DNA of 10,333 nt from NCBI GenBank assembly GCA_005887855.1, contig VBQB01000072.1, positions 1-10,333 on the forward strand, written 5' to 3'. Below are positions 9,072 to 10,333 of the stretch, piece after piece (positions within the stretch are counted from its first letter, which is position 1; the number at the start of each line of letters is the position of its first letter). The stretch comes from Verrucomicrobiota bacterium. GTDB taxonomy: Bacteria > Verrucomicrobiota > Verrucomicrobiae > Chthoniobacterales > UBA10450. Position numbers and translations under genes: made by a program. The notes below the pieces were generated by a model. It was given only the letters and a program-made list of their open reading frames with translations, had not been told where the DNA came from and made no database searches.

Positions 9072-9099
9072 CACTAATCACTGATTACTATTCACTTTT
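9072..9099 (-). repeat. Heptamer array, inverted right arm (4 x 7 bp)
   Basis: Four 7-bp units start at 9072, 9079, 9086 and 9093 (CACTAAT, CACTGAT and variants) and are reverse-complement relatives of the 9014-9048 units. The last units overlap the end of the DUF4230 coding sequence. With the left arm they can form a hairpin over a 27-nt spacer. Confidence 0.6.
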
Positions 9100-9771
9100 C
9101 TTCTCGTTCTTGAAGATCAATCGCAGCGGCTGTTCCGCGTGAATCCGTTCGTCGAGTTGTTTTTGCAAAGCGCGTTCAGCCTGAGCTGGCAAATCGCTTT
9201 CTGCCGCTTTTTTCCGGGCGAGTTGAGGCAAGATCGATAATTCGCTTTGCACATCGTCTCCAGAAATTCGATTCCAAAAGCCGTTTTCAAACGCGAGGAC
9301 GTCCACCTGATCCTGCTCGACGTCGAGAATCTGAGCGTGCGGAACCCGGACGACGATTTCATCAGGTCGAGTATCGATGGCCAGATCTTGTCGCAAATCG
9401 AATCCGGCTTTAAAAGTGAATGTTCCGTGCAGCTTTACCCGCTTCGAGCTGCCCACCCAGGTGTGTAACAATTCGTGTTCCACTTCCATCCGTCGCGAGA
9501 GAACCACCAGCTGGCTCACCGGTGTTGTTTGTTCCATGTAGACGCGGTTGTTGATCGTGATGCGCGGCTGCAAGTGCGCGATATCGATGAAAGCCGAACG
9601 CAAATCTTTGCCGAGGCGTTCGAGCTGGGCGGTGCCTTGTGTGGCGGTACGTGCTGGCCAGGTTTCAACGCGCAGGAACACAAGCACGATGACCGCAGCC
9701 ACGATGAGCGCGACAAGAGTGAAAGCGATTGGCCAGGAAAATCGTGCCTGCGCCGCAGAGAATTTCTTCAT
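9088..9771 (-). CDS. DUF4230 family membrane-anchored protein
   Basis: The 227-aa product has a short basic N-terminus, one transmembrane helix at about residues 14-33 (PIAFTLVALIVAAVIVLVFL), and an extracytoplasmic domain. That domain reads TPVSQLVVLSRRMEVEHELL, then GSSKRVKLHGTFTFKAGFDL, then IDTRPDEIVVRVPHAQILDV. This order (strands around a Gly-rich KAGFDL turn, then the PDEIVVRVPHA strand) matches DUF4230, whose function is unknown to me. A charged helical C-terminus rich in Lys, Glu and Gln follows. The frame is open 26 codons further upstream, but those codons translate a hairpin and poly-T tract; the ATG at 9769-9771 gives the proper N-terminus, so I chose it. A terminator-like hairpin lies in the 5' leader. 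The AsmA-like gene follows on the same strand, so a shared envelope role is plausible but not shown. Confidence 0.75.
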   Translation of the reverse strand: MKKFSAAQARFSWPIAFTLVALIVAAVIVLVFLRVETWPARTATQGTAQLERLGKDLRSAFIDIAHLQPRITINNRVYMEQTTPVSQLVVLSRRMEVEHELLHTWVGSSKRVKLHGTFTFKAGFDLRQDLAIDTRPDEIVVRVPHAQILDVEQDQVDVLAFENGFWNRISGDDVQSELSILPQLARKKAAESDLPAQAERALQKQLDERIHAEQPLRLIFKNEKKSE

Positions 9772-9790
9772 AGGGCCCAGATTACCGCAA

Positions 9791-9831
9791 AAAAAGTACC
9801 GCCCCCCACGCCCGATGGGCGTGAAGGGCGG
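9791..9831 (-). terminator. Intrinsic terminator-like hairpin upstream of the DUF4230 gene
   Basis: On the plus strand CCGCCC (9799-9804) pairs with GGGCGG (9826-9831), and CACGCCC (9807-9813) pairs with GGGCGTG (9817-9823) around GAT, with a 2x2 internal loop. Read on the minus strand, this strong G+C stem is followed after GTAC by an unbroken T run inside the poly-A stretch at about 9789-9795. This is the shape of an intrinsic terminator. It lies about 28 bp before the DUF4230 ATG on the same strand, and no clear minus-strand gene lies to its right within the window. It could end a transcript entering from the right, or act as a leader attenuator, or be a mobile palindromic repeat. Confidence 0.55.
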
Positions 9832-10045
9832 CTGTTCCCCCCAGAACAATCGTGGAAAACTCTGAGGCTAGTAATCGAGCTTACGGCTGGTGGCAACAAA
9901 ATTTTGCATGAACTTATGCGAGGTGCCATTGAGTTTGCAAAGAAGATGTCGATCTTTCTCACTGACGAGTTAGATCGCGGTCGCGCCGAGAGATCAAAGA
10001 GAAGGTGGAGCTTGCGCAAGCTCGCCCAGAGGGTTCTAGTTTTGC
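9832..10045. other. Divergent intergenic region, no gene recognised
   Basis: Apart from the hairpin to its left and a palindrome near its right end, this region shows nothing I can identify. Open frames cross it on both strands but match no family and appear to be extensions of antisense frames. Promoters for algH (plus) and the DUF4230 gene (minus) are expected here; the only minus-strand candidate I saw is a weak TTGCCA with a 17-bp spacer to TACTAG, too poor to call. Confidence 0.4.
10008..10023. promoter_or_regulatory. 16-bp perfect palindrome upstream of algH
   Basis: GAGCTTGCGCAAGCTC is its own reverse complement over all 16 bases and ends 22 bp before the algH start codon. Its position suits an operator for a dimeric regulator, or a leader hairpin. 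No regulator binding this sequence is known to me. Confidence 0.4.
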
Positions 10046-10333
10046 ATGCGCAATCAGGATGGCAAAACCCGGCAGAGTCTCGCTGGTTCATTACTCGTCG
10101 CGCATCCCAATATGCTCGATCCGAATTTTCGGCGCGCGGTGCTCTTTATTTCCGTTCATGATCCAAACGATGGCGCGCTCGGCGTAATCATCAATCGCCC
10201 GCTCGACAGACAAGTGGCCGATCTTGTGACCGAGACGCCACCGGAAGGCCTTTCCGAAGTGCCTGTTTTTCTCGGCGGACCGGTCGGCAAAAATCAGCTG
10301 ATGTTTGCAGCGTTTGAATGGCAGAAAGGCGAA
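10046..10333 (+). CDS. algH: YqgE/AlgH family protein (UPF0301), 5' part
   Basis: The 96 codons present begin MRNQDGKTRQSLAGSLLVAH and continue with PNMLDPNFRRAVLFISVHD and DGALGVIINRPL, then PVFLGGPVGKNQLMF. These are the hallmarks of the YqgE/AlgH family: a LLVAHPxMxDPxFxRxV opening, the GAxGxIINRPL turn, and the VxLGGPV strand. The family is about 180-190 aa, so roughly half the gene is beyond the right edge. Its function is not settled; the AlgH name comes from alginate regulation in Pseudomonas. ATG at 10046-10048 is the first possible ATG after the in-frame TAG at 10037-10039; AGAGGG at 10028-10033 is a plausible but distant ribosome site. It is divergent from the DUF4230 gene. Confidence 0.88.
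   Translation, partial: MRNQDGKTRQSLAGSLLVAHPNMLDPNFRRAVLFISVHDPNDGALGVIINRPLDRQVADLVTETPPEGLSEVPVFLGGPVGKNQLMFAAFEWQKGE

Noticed and set aside
9014..9099. CRISPR array
   Set aside because: Units are 7 bp, contiguous and degenerate, with no spacers and no cas genes nearby.
9768..10091. Minus-strand frame of 107 codons that would end at the terminator-like hairpin
   Set aside because: No family resemblance, composition like translated non-coding DNA, runs through the hairpin and poly-T, and overlaps the algH start.
9475..10161. Long plus-strand open frame (228 codons) antisense to the DUF4230 gene and crossing the intergenic region
   Set aside because: Most of it is antisense to a gene with recognisable family motifs, it matches nothing I know, and its end overlaps algH in the wrong frame.

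Overview
The window is about 10.3 kb of bacterial chromosome at moderate to slightly high G+C. It holds housekeeping nitrogen-control and replication genes plus two envelope-type genes. The protein styles (GlnA, PII, DnaE, AsmA-like, DUF4230, AlgH) and intergenic repeats recall soil Verrucomicrobia of the Chthoniobacterales/Udaeobacter kind. That placement is from memory of such sequences and is an inference.

Layout, left to right. Positions 1-528 are a scrapyard of minus-strand gene ends: a short SDR-like stub running off the left edge, then the C-terminus of FtsH joined in frame to the C-terminus of an alpha/beta hydrolase. Next is an intact minus-strand gene for a secreted DUF1579-like protein (554-1171), bracketed by a perfect 13-bp inverted repeat whose left copy sits at the FtsH breakpoint. 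Then come glnA (1284-2636) and glnB (2740-3078), both on the minus strand, so glnB is upstream of glnA. Their spacer carries a heptamer array and a dispersed-type repeat. Divergent from glnB on the plus strand is dnaE, read as two in-frame pieces (3237-4046 and 4107-6671). Convergent with dnaE is a minus-strand AsmA-like gene (6711-8999), preceded on the same strand by a DUF4230 membrane-anchored gene (9088-9771). At the right edge, algH/yqgE begins on the plus strand (10046 to beyond the edge). No stretch longer than 300 bases lacks a gene; the largest gap is 9772-10045.

How the genes work together: PII and glutamine synthetase form the standard nitrogen-assimilation pair. PII keeps Tyr51, the uridylylation site, and GlnA keeps the Tyr in the NLYELPPEE motif that is the adenylylation site in enterobacteria. 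DnaE is the replicative polymerase. The AsmA-like and DUF4230 proteins are both membrane-anchored and probably share envelope work.

The most striking feature is an unusual density of local rearrangement scars. (1) dnaE has lost roughly 35-40 codons between its PHP and polymerase domains, and the gap is filled by a 27-nt inverted copy of sequence 62 nt upstream; one substitution in that copy creates an in-frame TGA. (2) A twin-hairpin, REP-like element of about 66 bp sits in frame in the dnaE polymerase region. (3) glnA lacks about 20-23 codons of a conserved segment, in frame. (4) The left end is a mosaic of truncated genes. (5) Two intergenic regions contain 7-bp-period arrays. I found no sign of a new enzymatic or defence system. 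The interest lies in genome plasticity and repeat biology, or, for some scars, in possible assembly error.
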